Shown in pieces: positions 1 to 6,314 of a DNA stretch of 8,727 nt. A model generated the notes under the pieces. That model did no database searches. It was not told the DNA's origin and saw only the letters and a program-made list of their open reading frames with translations. Both the position numbers and the translations under genes were made by a program. Source of the DNA: an uncultured Acidimicrobiia bacterium (GTDB lineage: Bacteria > Actinomycetota > Acidimicrobiia > UBA5794); NCBI GenBank assembly GCA_905480055.1, contig CAJQOW010000244.1, positions 1-8,727 on the forward strand. Direction: 5' to 3'. Each line of letters starts with the position of its first letter. Positions within the stretch are counted from its first letter, which is position 1.

Positions 1-1
1 T

Positions 2-613
2 GGGCTGACCTACTGGCCATCCCACGGATACGCCGAGCGCTGTGTCAATGCCATGGTGTTGTCCGTTTGCGCGTACTTCGACGTGCGGGACGCCCGTGTA
101 GACACCCTCGCAGAAGCACTCTTCGCCGGTCGGCTGGATGATGGAGCATGGAACTGCAGGGACCATCAGGGTGCGACCCATTCGTCATTCCACACAACGA
201 TCTCGGTACTCGAAGCCCTCGATGTGTGGCGAGGGTCTCGTGGCTCGAGCGATGCGGACGAGGCGGTGGCCACCGGCATCGAATTCTTGCTCCAGCACGA
301 AATGTTCCGCTCACACCGTGATGGAACGATCATCAATCCGGAGTGGATGAAGGCCCACTTCCCACCCCGGTGGCACTACGACGTGTTGCATGGCGTGGAC
401 TTCCTCGCATCCACGGGTTCAGAACCTGACGACAGGGCACACGACGCAATCCGGTTGATCGAGTCCCGCCAGAGGGCTGATGAGCGGTGGCCGAAGGGAA
501 GCCAGTACACGGGTGAGGTCTTCTTCATCCTCGAACCTGGGCGGGTCGCTGGCAGGTGGAATACCCTCCGGGCGCTGCGGGTACTGCGATGGTGGTCGCA
601 GCGTTCGCAATGA
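2..613 (+). CDS. Alpha-toroid (squalene cyclase / prenyltransferase-like) protein, 5' end missing
   Basis: The frame is open from the first bases of the window, so the gene begins upstream. The visible 203 residues are the C-terminal part, and the internal ATG at 53 is not the true start. The protein looks like an alpha/alpha-toroid protein of the terpenoid cyclase/prenyltransferase superfamily. It has QW-like repeat pieces (LDDGAWNCRD, then HSSFHTTISVLEAL), RWHYDVLHGVDFL, and an ending RWNTLRALRVLRWW. These resemble uncharacterised actinobacterial proteins usually labelled prenyltransferase or squalene cyclase-like. I do not see the DxDD cyclase acid motif in the visible part, so a real cyclase or transferase activity is not supported. 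The gene ends 25 nt before the next start, so the two are probably co-transcribed. I am confident it is a real gene, moderately sure of the fold, and cannot give a function. Confidence 0.8.
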   Translation, partial: GLTYWPSHGYAERCVNAMVLSVCAYFDVRDARVDTLAEALFAGRLDDGAWNCRDHQGATHSSFHTTISVLEALDVWRGSRGSSDADEAVATGIEFLLQHEMFRSHRDGTIINPEWMKAHFPPRWHYDVLHGVDFLASTGSEPDDRAHDAIRLIESRQRADERWPKGSQYTGEVFFILEPGRVAGRWNTLRALRVLRWWSQRSQ

Positions 614-638
614 ACCGGCCGACGAGCGAGGAAGTCCG

Positions 639-1303
639 ATGACCATCAGCGAGATCACGATTGCTACACCCCACGGCGACATTGGTGCGAACGTGCGCAC
701 GCCTGCTCGGTCATCGGGTGTCGGCATGCTGCTTGCACACGGCGCCGGGGCTGGGCAGAGCCATCCCTGGATCGTTGGACTCGCTGAACGCCTGACTGCT
801 TCGGGGCTGCTCGTGATGACCTTTGACTACGCGTACATGCAGGCCGGGCGCAAGGCACCCGATCGCCTGCCCAAGCTCCTCGACGTGCACGAGGCAGCGT
901 TCGGGGCCATCGAGCCGATGGCGGACACGATCGTCATCGGCGGCAAGTCCATGGGAGGGCGAGTCGGCGGACATCTCGTTGCCGATGCCAGGGCGGAACC
1001 GGCAGGGATCGTGTACTACGGCTACCCGCTCGTCGCGATCGGGAAGACGGAGCCACGACCAACGGATCACCTCGAAGGTGTTGGGATCCCCCAACTATTC
1101 GTGTCCGGGACCAGGGACCGTCTCGGGCCTGTGGACCTCGTCACCGATGTTGCTGCAGTGTGCCAAGCGGGACGCTGGAGGTCATCGAAAGCGGCGACCA
1201 CTCGTTCGTCCCGCTCAAGGCGACAGGGCTGTCACTGGACGATGCGCTCGACACAGCGGTCTCGGCGACCAATGCCTGGATCGCAGGCTCGGTACTCGAC
1301 TAG
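639..1303 (+). CDS. KANL3/Tex30-type alpha/beta hydrolase, interrupted by a -1 frameshift near 1159
   Basis: This is a small serine hydrolase of the dienelactone hydrolase-like/KANL3-Tex30 group; the substrate is unknown. The start ATG at 639 has AGGAAG four bases upstream (629-634). Visible elements are the oxyanion strand LLAHGAGAGQSHPW, the nucleophile elbow GGKSMGGR (Ser104), and the acid in SGTRDRLG (Asp160). After about position 1157 the starting frame turns into a low-complexity Arg/Ser-rich tail that would run to 1421 and overlap the opposite-strand gene. The frame one base back reads VPSGTLEVIESGDHSFVP, which supplies the catalytic His (about residue 188), and stops at 1301-1303. Restoring one missing base gives about 221 residues, a normal family size. 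Either the gene is a recent pseudogene or the base was lost in sequencing or assembly. It lies directly downstream of the toroid-protein gene. Confidence 0.85.
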
Positions 1304-1310
1304 GTGTGCC

Positions 1311-2204
1311 TCACGCCGACGGCCGCACGTAGCGGCCAGACACGACACGGCCTTGGATCGTTCGAAGCTCCCAGATCGAGCCCTTCTTCCACTCCATCGG
1401 GCCGTCCATCGGCACGCCTGATGCAAAGAGGTGTCCAACGAGATCGGCGATCACATCGCCATGTGAGCACAGCACGGCCGATTCCTCCTGGAGGCTGTGG
1501 ATGAGCGACACCATGCGATGCGGATGTGAACCCTCCACCAATGCCGGTTCGAACTCCACCGGAATGCCCATGCGGTCCGACAACGGCCGGACAGTGTCGA
1601 TGCAACGCGTGTAGTCAGACGATCCGATACGGGTGAGTGGATGTGCCTGCAACAGTGACAGGAGCGCCTTGCGCTGCGCCTTGCCGCGCTTGTCGAGACT
1701 GCGCGACCAGTCGTCGGCACCTGAAGATGTCCGCTTGCCGGCGCTTGCGTGCCGCACGAGGTAGATCATGCCTGCGGATCTGGCGAGGTACATGTCGTTC
1801 GCTCGATCGAGCACCTCCCGGTCATTGCGATAGGTGAGGCGCTTCCTGCCCTTGCCGAACTTCGACCACTTGATGCGGTCGACTTCCTTGTTCGGGGTGA
1901 AGGAACCCTTGTCTGCGTCGGCGAGCCACCATCGCACCACTTTCGGGTTCTCGTTCTGGGTGTGATAGGCAATGGTGCCGACAAGCCTCGGGTTCTGCGG
2001 TGCGACCCCCGTTTCTTCCCAGGTCTCGCGGAGCGCACCCTCGAGGAAGTCTTCGTTCTTGTCGAGCTTCCCCTTCGGGAGGGTCCAATCGTCATAGCGA
2101 GGGCGATGGATCAGGAGGTAGCGCGGCTCGCCGTCCTTACCGATCTTGACCACCACGCAGCCGGCTGCCCAGATGGACTGTTTGGGGGGTGGTTCAACCT
2201 GCAT
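1311..2204 (-). CDS. mutT1: MutT1-like NUDIX hydrolase fused to a histidine phosphatase domain
   Basis: This 297-residue two-domain enzyme resembles mycobacterial MutT1, which removes 8-oxo-(d)GTP and can act on dinucleoside polyphosphates. The N-terminal NUDIX domain (about residues 9-135) has a complete box from Gly45 to Val67: GX5E (Glu51), then RETWEETGV (59-67). The C-terminal SixA/phosphoglycerate-mutase-like domain (about 146-297) has LVRHASAG with the phosphoryl-accepting His152, and SHGDV with the second His248. In MutT1 the two domains work in sequence, the phosphatase dephosphorylating the NUDIX product; that role is carried over by similarity. ATG 2204 is the only reasonable start, because an in-frame TGA lies just upstream, but no clear Shine-Dalgarno precedes it. 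It follows rpiB by 42 nt on the same strand, so it is probably expressed from the rpiB promoter. It ends 7 nt from the convergent hydrolase stop. Confidence 0.9.
   Translation of the reverse strand: MQVEPPPKQSIWAAGCVVVKIGKDGEPRYLLIHRPRYDDWTLPKGKLDKNEDFLEGALRETWEETGVAPQNPRLVGTIAYHTQNENPKVVRWWLADADKGSFTPNKEVDRIKWSKFGKGRKRLTYRNDREVLDRANDMYLARSAGMIYLVRHASAGKRTSSGADDWSRSLDKRGKAQRKALLSLLQAHPLTRIGSSDYTRCIDTVRPLSDRMGIPVEFEPALVEGSHPHRMVSLIHSLQEESAVLCSHGDVIADLVGHLFASGVPMDGPMEWKKGSIWELRTIQGRVVSGRYVRPSA
1321..1337 (+). terminator. Possible GC-rich hairpin at the convergent gene ends
   Basis: A perfect inverted repeat, GGCCGC - ACGTA - GCGGCC, starts 18 nt after the plus-strand hydrolase stop. It lies inside the last codons of the minus-strand mutT1-like gene. 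A six-pair GC stem with a five-base loop could stop transcription entering from the hydrolase side, but there is no T-rich tract after it. The repeat may just reflect Gly/Arg codons. Weak call. Confidence 0.2.
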
Positions 2205-2246
2205 GGGTATTCGTCGTCATATCGCTTCTGAGGGTTGACGGGATCT

Positions 2247-2696
2247 TCAACCGCGGTTCCGATCGAGTTCAACCACCTTGCGGAGGCGACGCGCATGGCG
2301 TTCCTCGCCGGAGAAGCGCGCATCGAGGTAGGCATCAACAATCTCGGTTGCGGTTGTAGGTCCGATAACTCGGGCACCGAGGGCAAGTACGTTCATGTCG
2401 TCGTGCTCAACTGCCTGGTGGGCGGTGTAGTGGTCGTGTACGACGGCGCTTCTGGCGCCGGTGATCTTGTTTGCGGCAATGGATGCACCCGCACCGGATC
2501 CGCACACGACGATGCCACGGTCTGCCCGACCGGATACCACCGCGCGGGCGACGGCTGCCGCATAGTCCGGGTAGTCGACTGGTTCTTCTGAGTCCGTGCC
2601 GACGTCGGTGACAACCGCGCCGCGGGACTCGAGGTGCGCGACGAGTTCTTGCTTCAGCGGAAACCCTGCGTGATCGGCTCCGATCACCACGCGCAT
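2247..2696 (-). CDS. rpiB: Ribose-5-phosphate isomerase B
   Basis: The product interconverts ribose 5-phosphate and ribulose 5-phosphate in the non-oxidative pentose phosphate pathway (cytoplasm). The 149 residues match the usual RpiB length. Signature pieces are the N-terminal GADHAGF (Asp8, His9), DYPDYA, the GIVVCGSGAG phosphate/active-site loop with catalytic Cys65 and Ser67, and EHDDMNVLALGARVIG with His98, the family's ring-opening acid. The Cys makes it an E. coli-type RpiB; Mycobacterium tuberculosis RpiB is known to use a Glu base instead. ATG 2696 is chosen because it begins the conserved MRVVIGADHAG and is preceded on the minus strand by AGAGGAA (2701-2707). A longer frame back to 2783 lacks conserved sequence and would cross the divergent promoter. 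It is the first gene of a probable operon with the mutT1-like gene. Confidence 0.95.
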   Translation of the reverse strand: MRVVIGADHAGFPLKQELVAHLESRGAVVTDVGTDSEEPVDYPDYAAAVARAVVSGRADRGIVVCGSGAGASIAANKITGARSAVVHDHYTAHQAVEHDDMNVLALGARVIGPTTATEIVDAYLDARFSGEERHARRLRKVVELDRNRG

Positions 2697-2721
2697 CCCG
2701 TTCCTCTCGACGGCGGTGTTG

Positions 2722-2727
2722 ATCGTA
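2722..2727 (-). promoter_or_regulatory. Candidate -10 box for rpiB
   Basis: Read on the minus strand this is TACGAT, a TANNNT-type actinobacterial -10. It would start transcription near 2715, giving a roughly 19 nt leader that contains the AGAGGAA ribosome-binding site. No good -35 is visible. It sits in the 73 nt divergent gap between rpiB and the lipoprotein gene. Confidence 0.4.
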
Positions 2728-2756
2728 CCGTCGGCTGGAGCGAGAAGGTGCCTCGG

Positions 2757-2762
2757 TAGCCT
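2757..2762 (+). promoter_or_regulatory. Candidate -10 box for leaderless lipoprotein transcript
   Basis: TAGCCT ends 7 nt before the ATG at 2770. That would place the transcription start at or next to the A of the start codon, and no Shine-Dalgarno sequence is present. This is the geometry of leaderless actinobacterial promoters. No clear -35 is seen. Confidence 0.45.
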
Positions 2763-2769
2763 TTGTGCC

Positions 2770-3279
2770 ATGAAAAGAGTCATCGGTCTGGTCGTGCTCG
2801 TGTGGTTGCTGGCCTCGTGTTCGAGCGGACCGGCCGCACCACCAGCTGAGCCTGCACGAGAGATGTGTACGTCTGCCGTCTGTATGGATGTGCCTGATGG
2901 TTGGGGCGGCGAGGTGGGCGATGCATTCCTCGCGTTTCATCACGCCGTTGCACCCGAGTCGACCTTCCTCACTGCGAACACCGTCGATATGGAGGCAATT
3001 GTTGTCGCTGCCGGGGGCTCGTGGCCTGCAACCACGGAGGACGTGATGACGTCATTCTGGGCATTGCTCGAGGAGGTCGACGAGGGGCGGTTGATTCGCA
3101 CCGAACGCATGGTCGGCGGTGCGATCCGTTCCTGGGGCTCGCACTCGACCGGAGACATGTGGTACCTCATTGTTCCCGTCGAAGGGTCACGCGGGATCGG
3201 CGTCGAAATCCGTGCGCCGAACGACTCGTGGGAAGCGCACGTCGATCGTATCTTCCCCTCTGTCCGCCCGGCAGGTTGA
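2770..3279 (+). CDS. Small putative lipoprotein of unknown function
   Basis: This 169-residue protein is predicted to be exported and lipid-anchored. MKR is followed by a hydrophobic stretch and a good lipobox, LASC, with the lipidated Cys at residue 17. A Ser/Pro/Ala-rich linker (about 18-30) follows. Two nearby cysteines (Cys33 and Cys38, in MCTSAVC) could form a disulfide outside the membrane. The remaining domain, beginning VPDGWGG, is mixed polar/hydrophobic and ends around VDRIFPSVRPAG. The VPDGW start loosely recalls LpqN/PsbP-like surface lipoproteins, but I do not recognise the family with confidence. ATG 2770 is chosen because it sits right before the signal sequence; an upstream extension to 2716 would add non-signal residues ahead of it. 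It is transcribed divergently from rpiB and lies 45 nt before murA. Confidence 0.85.
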   Translation: MKRVIGLVVLVWLLASCSSGPAAPPAEPAREMCTSAVCMDVPDGWGGEVGDAFLAFHHAVAPESTFLTANTVDMEAIVVAAGGSWPATTEDVMTSFWALLEEVDEGRLIRTERMVGGAIRSWGSHSTGDMWYLIVPVEGSRGIGVEIRAPNDSWEAHVDRIFPSVRPAG

Positions 3280-3311
3280 GCGCAATTCCCGTCCCTAAAG
3301 GTCATCCGACG

Positions 3312-3317
3312 TAGGCT
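3312..3317 (+). promoter_or_regulatory. Candidate -10 box for leaderless murA transcript
   Basis: TAGGCT ends 7 nt before the murA ATG at 3325, and there is no Shine-Dalgarno sequence in between. The spacing matches a transcript starting at the initiation codon. The -35 region is weak. Confidence 0.45.
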
Positions 3318-3324
3318 TCCGCAC

Positions 3325-4578
3325 ATGGTGGATTCGATCTATGTACGCGGCGGTGTGCCGCTTTCGGGTTCTGTTGGCGTCCTCGGCGCCAAGAACGCGG
3401 TCCTCAAGCACATGGTGGCCACGCTGCTTGCCCCTGGGACCCACACAATCTCGAACGTCCCAAACATCCTCGACGTCGAGATCATGGGGCGCGTGCTCCA
3501 ACACGTCGGCGCTTCCTGTGAGCGAAACGGTTCGATACTCACCGTCACGGTGCCAGAGGATCCCAACCCCGAAGCCCCGCTGGACCTGGTCCGCCAGATG
3601 CGGGCATCGATCCTCGTGCTCGGTGCGCTGCTTGCCCGCACGGGAGAGGCACGCGTTGCCCTTCCTGGTGGTGACGACTTCGGGTCCAGGCCGATCGACT
3701 TCCACGTACGCGGACTCGAGGCGATGGGTGCACAGTTCGAGCTCCGACATGGAGTGCTCTACGGCTCGGCTCCGGACGGTCTCGTTGGCACCGATGTGTT
3801 CCTCGAATTCCCATCGGTTGGGGCAACCGAGAATCTGCTGCTCGCAGGGGTTCTCGCCAAAGGAACAACGACGATTTCCAATGCGGCCCGCGAACCGGAG
3901 CTAACGGATCTTGCCGAGTATCTCATGAAGATGGGAGCCAAGATCGATGGCGCCGGAACCTCGACGCTCGAGGTGCACGGCGTTGACGGACTCGAGCCGG
4001 CATCGCACAAAACCGTGCCCGATCGACTCGAGGCTGGTACCTACCTCGTCGCCGGTGCGATGTCACGTGGGCAGGTCACCGTTACCGGCTGCAGGCCAGA
4101 ACACCTCAGGATGGAACTGCGCAAGCTCGAGGAGACCGGCTGCACCGTGGAGACCACGGAGGATTCCGTAACGCTCACGGGACCAGAGCGACCATCGTCT
4201 GTCGACATCGCAACCCTTCCGTATCCAGGCTTCCACACCGACATGCACCCGCAGATGGTGGCCTACTTGTCGGTTGCGGATGGAACCTCGCTGGTGACCG
4301 AAAACATCTACGCGGGCCGGTTCCGCTATCTCGGTGAGCTGAACCGCATGGGATCAGAGATCCACGCCGATGGTCAGCATGTGGTGATCCGCGGTGTGAG
4401 CGAGCTGTCGGGGTGCGAAATCGAGGGATGCGACATCAGAGCAGCTGCAGCGCTTGCGATCGCTGGTCTTCGCGCCGACGGCGAGACGATCATTCGCGAT
4501 GCACAGCATGTGGATCGGGGGTACGACGGATTCGTTGACAAGCTTGCGTCGCTCGGAGCGTCCATTCACCGATCATGA
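3325..4578 (+). CDS. murA: UDP-N-acetylglucosamine 1-carboxyvinyltransferase (MurA), Asp117 variant
   Basis: MurA transfers enolpyruvate from PEP to UDP-GlcNAc, the first committed step of peptidoglycan synthesis in the cytoplasm. The 417 residues are full length. The two inside-out alpha/beta domains carry the expected residues: Lys23-Asn24 in LGAKNA, Arg93 in QMRAS, Arg122 in GSRP, Asp306 in FHTDM (the catalytic Asp305 of E. coli), and Arg398 in DRGYDGF. The loop residue that is Cys115 in E. coli is Asp117 here (LPGGDDFGSRP). Cys-to-Asp MurA enzymes, as in M. tuberculosis, stay active but are intrinsically resistant to fosfomycin, so the same is inferred here. The sequence around the catalytic Asp (HTDMHPQ) differs from the usual PTDMQ. 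The start is set by conserved N-terminal alignment and the -10 box 7 nt upstream. The stop overlaps the next start (ATGA). Confidence 0.97.
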   Translation: MVDSIYVRGGVPLSGSVGVLGAKNAVLKHMVATLLAPGTHTISNVPNILDVEIMGRVLQHVGASCERNGSILTVTVPEDPNPEAPLDLVRQMRASILVLGALLARTGEARVALPGGDDFGSRPIDFHVRGLEAMGAQFELRHGVLYGSAPDGLVGTDVFLEFPSVGATENLLLAGVLAKGTTTISNAAREPELTDLAEYLMKMGAKIDGAGTSTLEVHGVDGLEPASHKTVPDRLEAGTYLVAGAMSRGQVTVTGCRPEHLRMELRKLEETGCTVETTEDSVTLTGPERPSSVDIATLPYPGFHTDMHPQMVAYLSVADGTSLVTENIYAGRFRYLGELNRMGSEIHADGQHVVIRGVSELSGCEIEGCDIRAAAALAIAGLRADGETIIRDAQHVDRGYDGFVDKLASLGASIHRS

Positions 4579-5894
4579 GGCGCCTTGCCGTTGCTTCGGC
4601 GGCCATAGCAATGGTCATGTTCGCAAGTCCTGCTGCGCTGGCCAGCGAGCCCGCCGTCGACGTCGTGAGCATTGAGCTCGTCGGCACCGACGAAACCAGA
4701 TTTGAGTTGAACGATCGGCCCTACGCAGGCCCGATGATGTTCGTCCTGCATCGTGATGGCATTGCGGTCAGCGAGCGCGCAACGATCGAGCAGTACCTCC
4801 AGGGCATTGCTGAGATGCCGTTCCTGTGGAACAGCGAGGCGCTCGAGGCTCAGGCGGTCGCGGCGCGCACCTATCTCGCACGCACGCTGCTCGGGGGACG
4901 TCGCGGGGATGCTGCGGTCCATGAATATGACATCTGCGCGACGAGCCGATGCCAGGTCTATCGGGGTACGCAGTTGGTCGAGAGCGATCATGGAGATCGA
5001 TGGAGGGACGCTGTCGACGCCACTTCCGGGGAGCTCGTCCTCTACGAGGGGAGACCCATCGAGGCTGTGTACACCTCGATGGTGGGGAGCCGATCTCGGG
5101 CAAACCAGGACGTGTGGGCGTCCGACCCCGTGCCCTACCTCCAACCTGTCGACTCGCCCGAGGTCGGTACAGCGCCCTATGCCACGTGGGGTTTCGAGAT
5201 CTCAGCTGCGCAGTTCGTCGAAATCCTCCGTGCAGACGGCATGGACGTCGGAGGCGAACTTGTCGCTGTGGATGTCGACGACCCACCCGAAGGGGACGGC
5301 CGTACCGAGATCACGGTGGTGACCGCACAGGGCACCGATACGGTGCTCGCGCCTGCGATGAAGGGAGTCTTCAACCGCCACGGAGATGACCTGTATCCGG
5401 GCTCGTTGCCGGCAGCCAGGGATGAGGGTGGCTATCTCCCAGAACCGCTTCCGTCGTACACGTATGAACTCGAGCATGTGGTCACCCCGCCGAGCAGCAT
5501 CGATCGATTTCTCCCCGCAGGAGATCGCGTCGGGAGGGACACGGTACGGTTCGACGGCGAGGGTTGGGGTCATGGCGTTGGCATGAGCCAGTGGGGGGCC
5601 CGCATCTTTGCGGATGAAGGTGCCGATCATGCCGAGATTCTCGCCCACTACTACGCAGGAGCCGAGTCGACCGTCGCACCCGAGCTCGTGCCGAGTGAAG
5701 TGATTGTCGGGTTGATGACCGAGCGTCGAGAAGTGGATGTCGCGATATCCGGACCGGCCAGCTTGCGCGTCAATGGTGTCCCGTACGGGTCGCTGCCCGA
5801 AGGCGAATGGACCATGCGATGGTCAGCCAGTGGCGTGGCGCTCATCGGTCAGCCGGGAGCACCGAGCCTGAGCGACCGGCCCTGGCCACGGTGA
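4575..5894 (+). CDS. Secreted SpoIID/LytB-domain protein
   Basis: This 439-residue exported protein has a SpoIID/LytB domain. In Bacillus SpoIID this domain is a lytic transglycosylase that cuts peptidoglycan glycan strands lacking stem peptides. A Sec signal peptide is clear: MRRLAVASAAIAM and onward, with likely cleavage after SPAALA (residue 23). The domain runs from about residue 60 to 360. It includes EALEAQAVAARTYLA, with Glu88 in the position expected for the catalytic Glu, and GEGWGHGVGMSQWGA (His333), the family's C-terminal signature. The last 70 residues or so are less conserved and may form a small beta domain. The ATG overlaps the murA stop by ATGA, so the two are translationally coupled and cell-wall work is likely. 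Nothing else here suggests sporulation, so it should not be called SpoIID in the strict sense; a general wall-remodelling role is inferred. Confidence 0.92.
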   Translation: MRRLAVASAAIAMVMFASPAALASEPAVDVVSIELVGTDETRFELNDRPYAGPMMFVLHRDGIAVSERATIEQYLQGIAEMPFLWNSEALEAQAVAARTYLARTLLGGRRGDAAVHEYDICATSRCQVYRGTQLVESDHGDRWRDAVDATSGELVLYEGRPIEAVYTSMVGSRSRANQDVWASDPVPYLQPVDSPEVGTAPYATWGFEISAAQFVEILRADGMDVGGELVAVDVDDPPEGDGRTEITVVTAQGTDTVLAPAMKGVFNRHGDDLYPGSLPAARDEGGYLPEPLPSYTYELEHVVTPPSSIDRFLPAGDRVGRDTVRFDGEGWGHGVGMSQWGARIFADEGADHAEILAHYYAGAESTVAPELVPSEVIVGLMTERREVDVAISGPASLRVNGVPYGSLPEGEWTMRWSASGVALIGQPGAPSLSDRPWPR

Positions 5895-5997
5895 CGGCTC
5901 CGGCAGGGACTCGACCTATCGGGAAGATTTGGCACTACGGAGATGTTGTAAACCTGTCGGCACTGAAGCGGTACCATCACGTCACTCGAGGAGCGAC

Positions 5998-6291
5998 ATG
6001 ACCGAGATCGAAGGCAGCATCATCCAGATCGCCTCGCCGATGGACCGGCAAGCCACAGGCGAGTCGGACATCGACAGCGAGCAGCTCGATGCCGCGCTCG
6101 AGTACATTCGACCTGCGCTTCTTGCCGATGGTGGCGACATGATCCTTTCAGGAGTCGACGGCGGAACCGTCTTCCTCGAGCTTGTCGGAGCATGCGGCGG
6201 CTGCCCAATTTCTGAGACCACAGTGACGGCGGGCATCGAGCGGATCCTTCGTGACCGGGTTCCTGGCGTCACCGAGGTCATCGCCAGCTAG
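5998..6291 (+). CDS. NifU C-terminal-domain (Nfu) Fe-S cluster carrier
   Basis: This 97-residue protein has an Nfu domain, which binds a cluster between two subunits through a CxxC motif and passes it to client proteins. About 28 variable residues come first. The domain follows: LDAALEYIRPALLADGGDMIL, then ELVGACGGCPIS with Cys66 and Cys69, and a final ERILRDRVPGVTEV. The domain is complete and stands alone, with no NifU N-terminal or A-type domain. ATG 5998 is chosen because GAGGAG (5988-5993) precedes it; a longer frame from 5929 adds unconserved sequence. A 103 nt gap separates it from the upstream SpoIID-domain gene, so it likely has its own promoter. TTGTAA (5946) and TACCAT (5972) are possible elements, but their 20 nt spacing is poor. 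meaB follows 23 nt later. Confidence 0.92.
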   Translation: MTEIEGSIIQIASPMDRQATGESDIDSEQLDAALEYIRPALLADGGDMILSGVDGGTVFLELVGACGGCPISETTVTAGIERILRDRVPGVTEVIAS

Positions 6292-6302
6292 ACATCGGCC
6301 GC

Positions 6303-6308
6303 TAACGT
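6303..6308 (+). promoter_or_regulatory. Candidate -10 box for leaderless meaB transcript
   Basis: TAACGT ends 6 nt before the GTG start at 6315, and no Shine-Dalgarno sequence is present. This fits a leaderless start inside the 23 nt gap after the Nfu gene. meaB could therefore be transcribed separately, or by both routes. Confidence 0.4.
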
Positions 6309-6314
6309 CGGCGG

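Noticed and set aside
1150..1165. Programmed -1 frameshift in the hydrolase
   Set aside because: GCAGTGTGCC has no X-XXY-YYZ slippery heptamer, and I see no obvious stimulatory structure. A lost base is the simpler explanation.
480..1421. Single uninterrupted frame of 313 codons covering the hydrolase
   Set aside because: Only 639 to about 1157 is hydrolase-like. The part before 639 overlaps the toroid gene in another frame. The part after 1157 is an Arg/Ser-rich shadow, while the conserved His motif and natural stop lie in the neighbouring frame.
2697..2783. N-terminal extension of RpiB to 2783
   Set aside because: The extra residues are unconserved and cross the divergent promoter region. 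ATG 2696 has a good ribosome-binding site and the family's usual N-terminus.
3295..3750. Antisense frame opposite murA
   Set aside because: It is a shadow of the murA codon pattern in GC-rich DNA, without recognisable domains or a start signal.
4566..5322. Long alternative frames on both strands within the SpoIID-domain gene
   Set aside because: Composition is Arg/Ser/Pro-rich shadow sequence. The SpoIID-domain frame holds the signal peptide and both family motifs.
5946..5977. TTGTAA and TACCAT as a sigma-70 promoter for nfu
   Set aside because: The 20 nt spacer is outside the usual 16-18 range, so it is mentioned in the nfu entry but not called as a feature.
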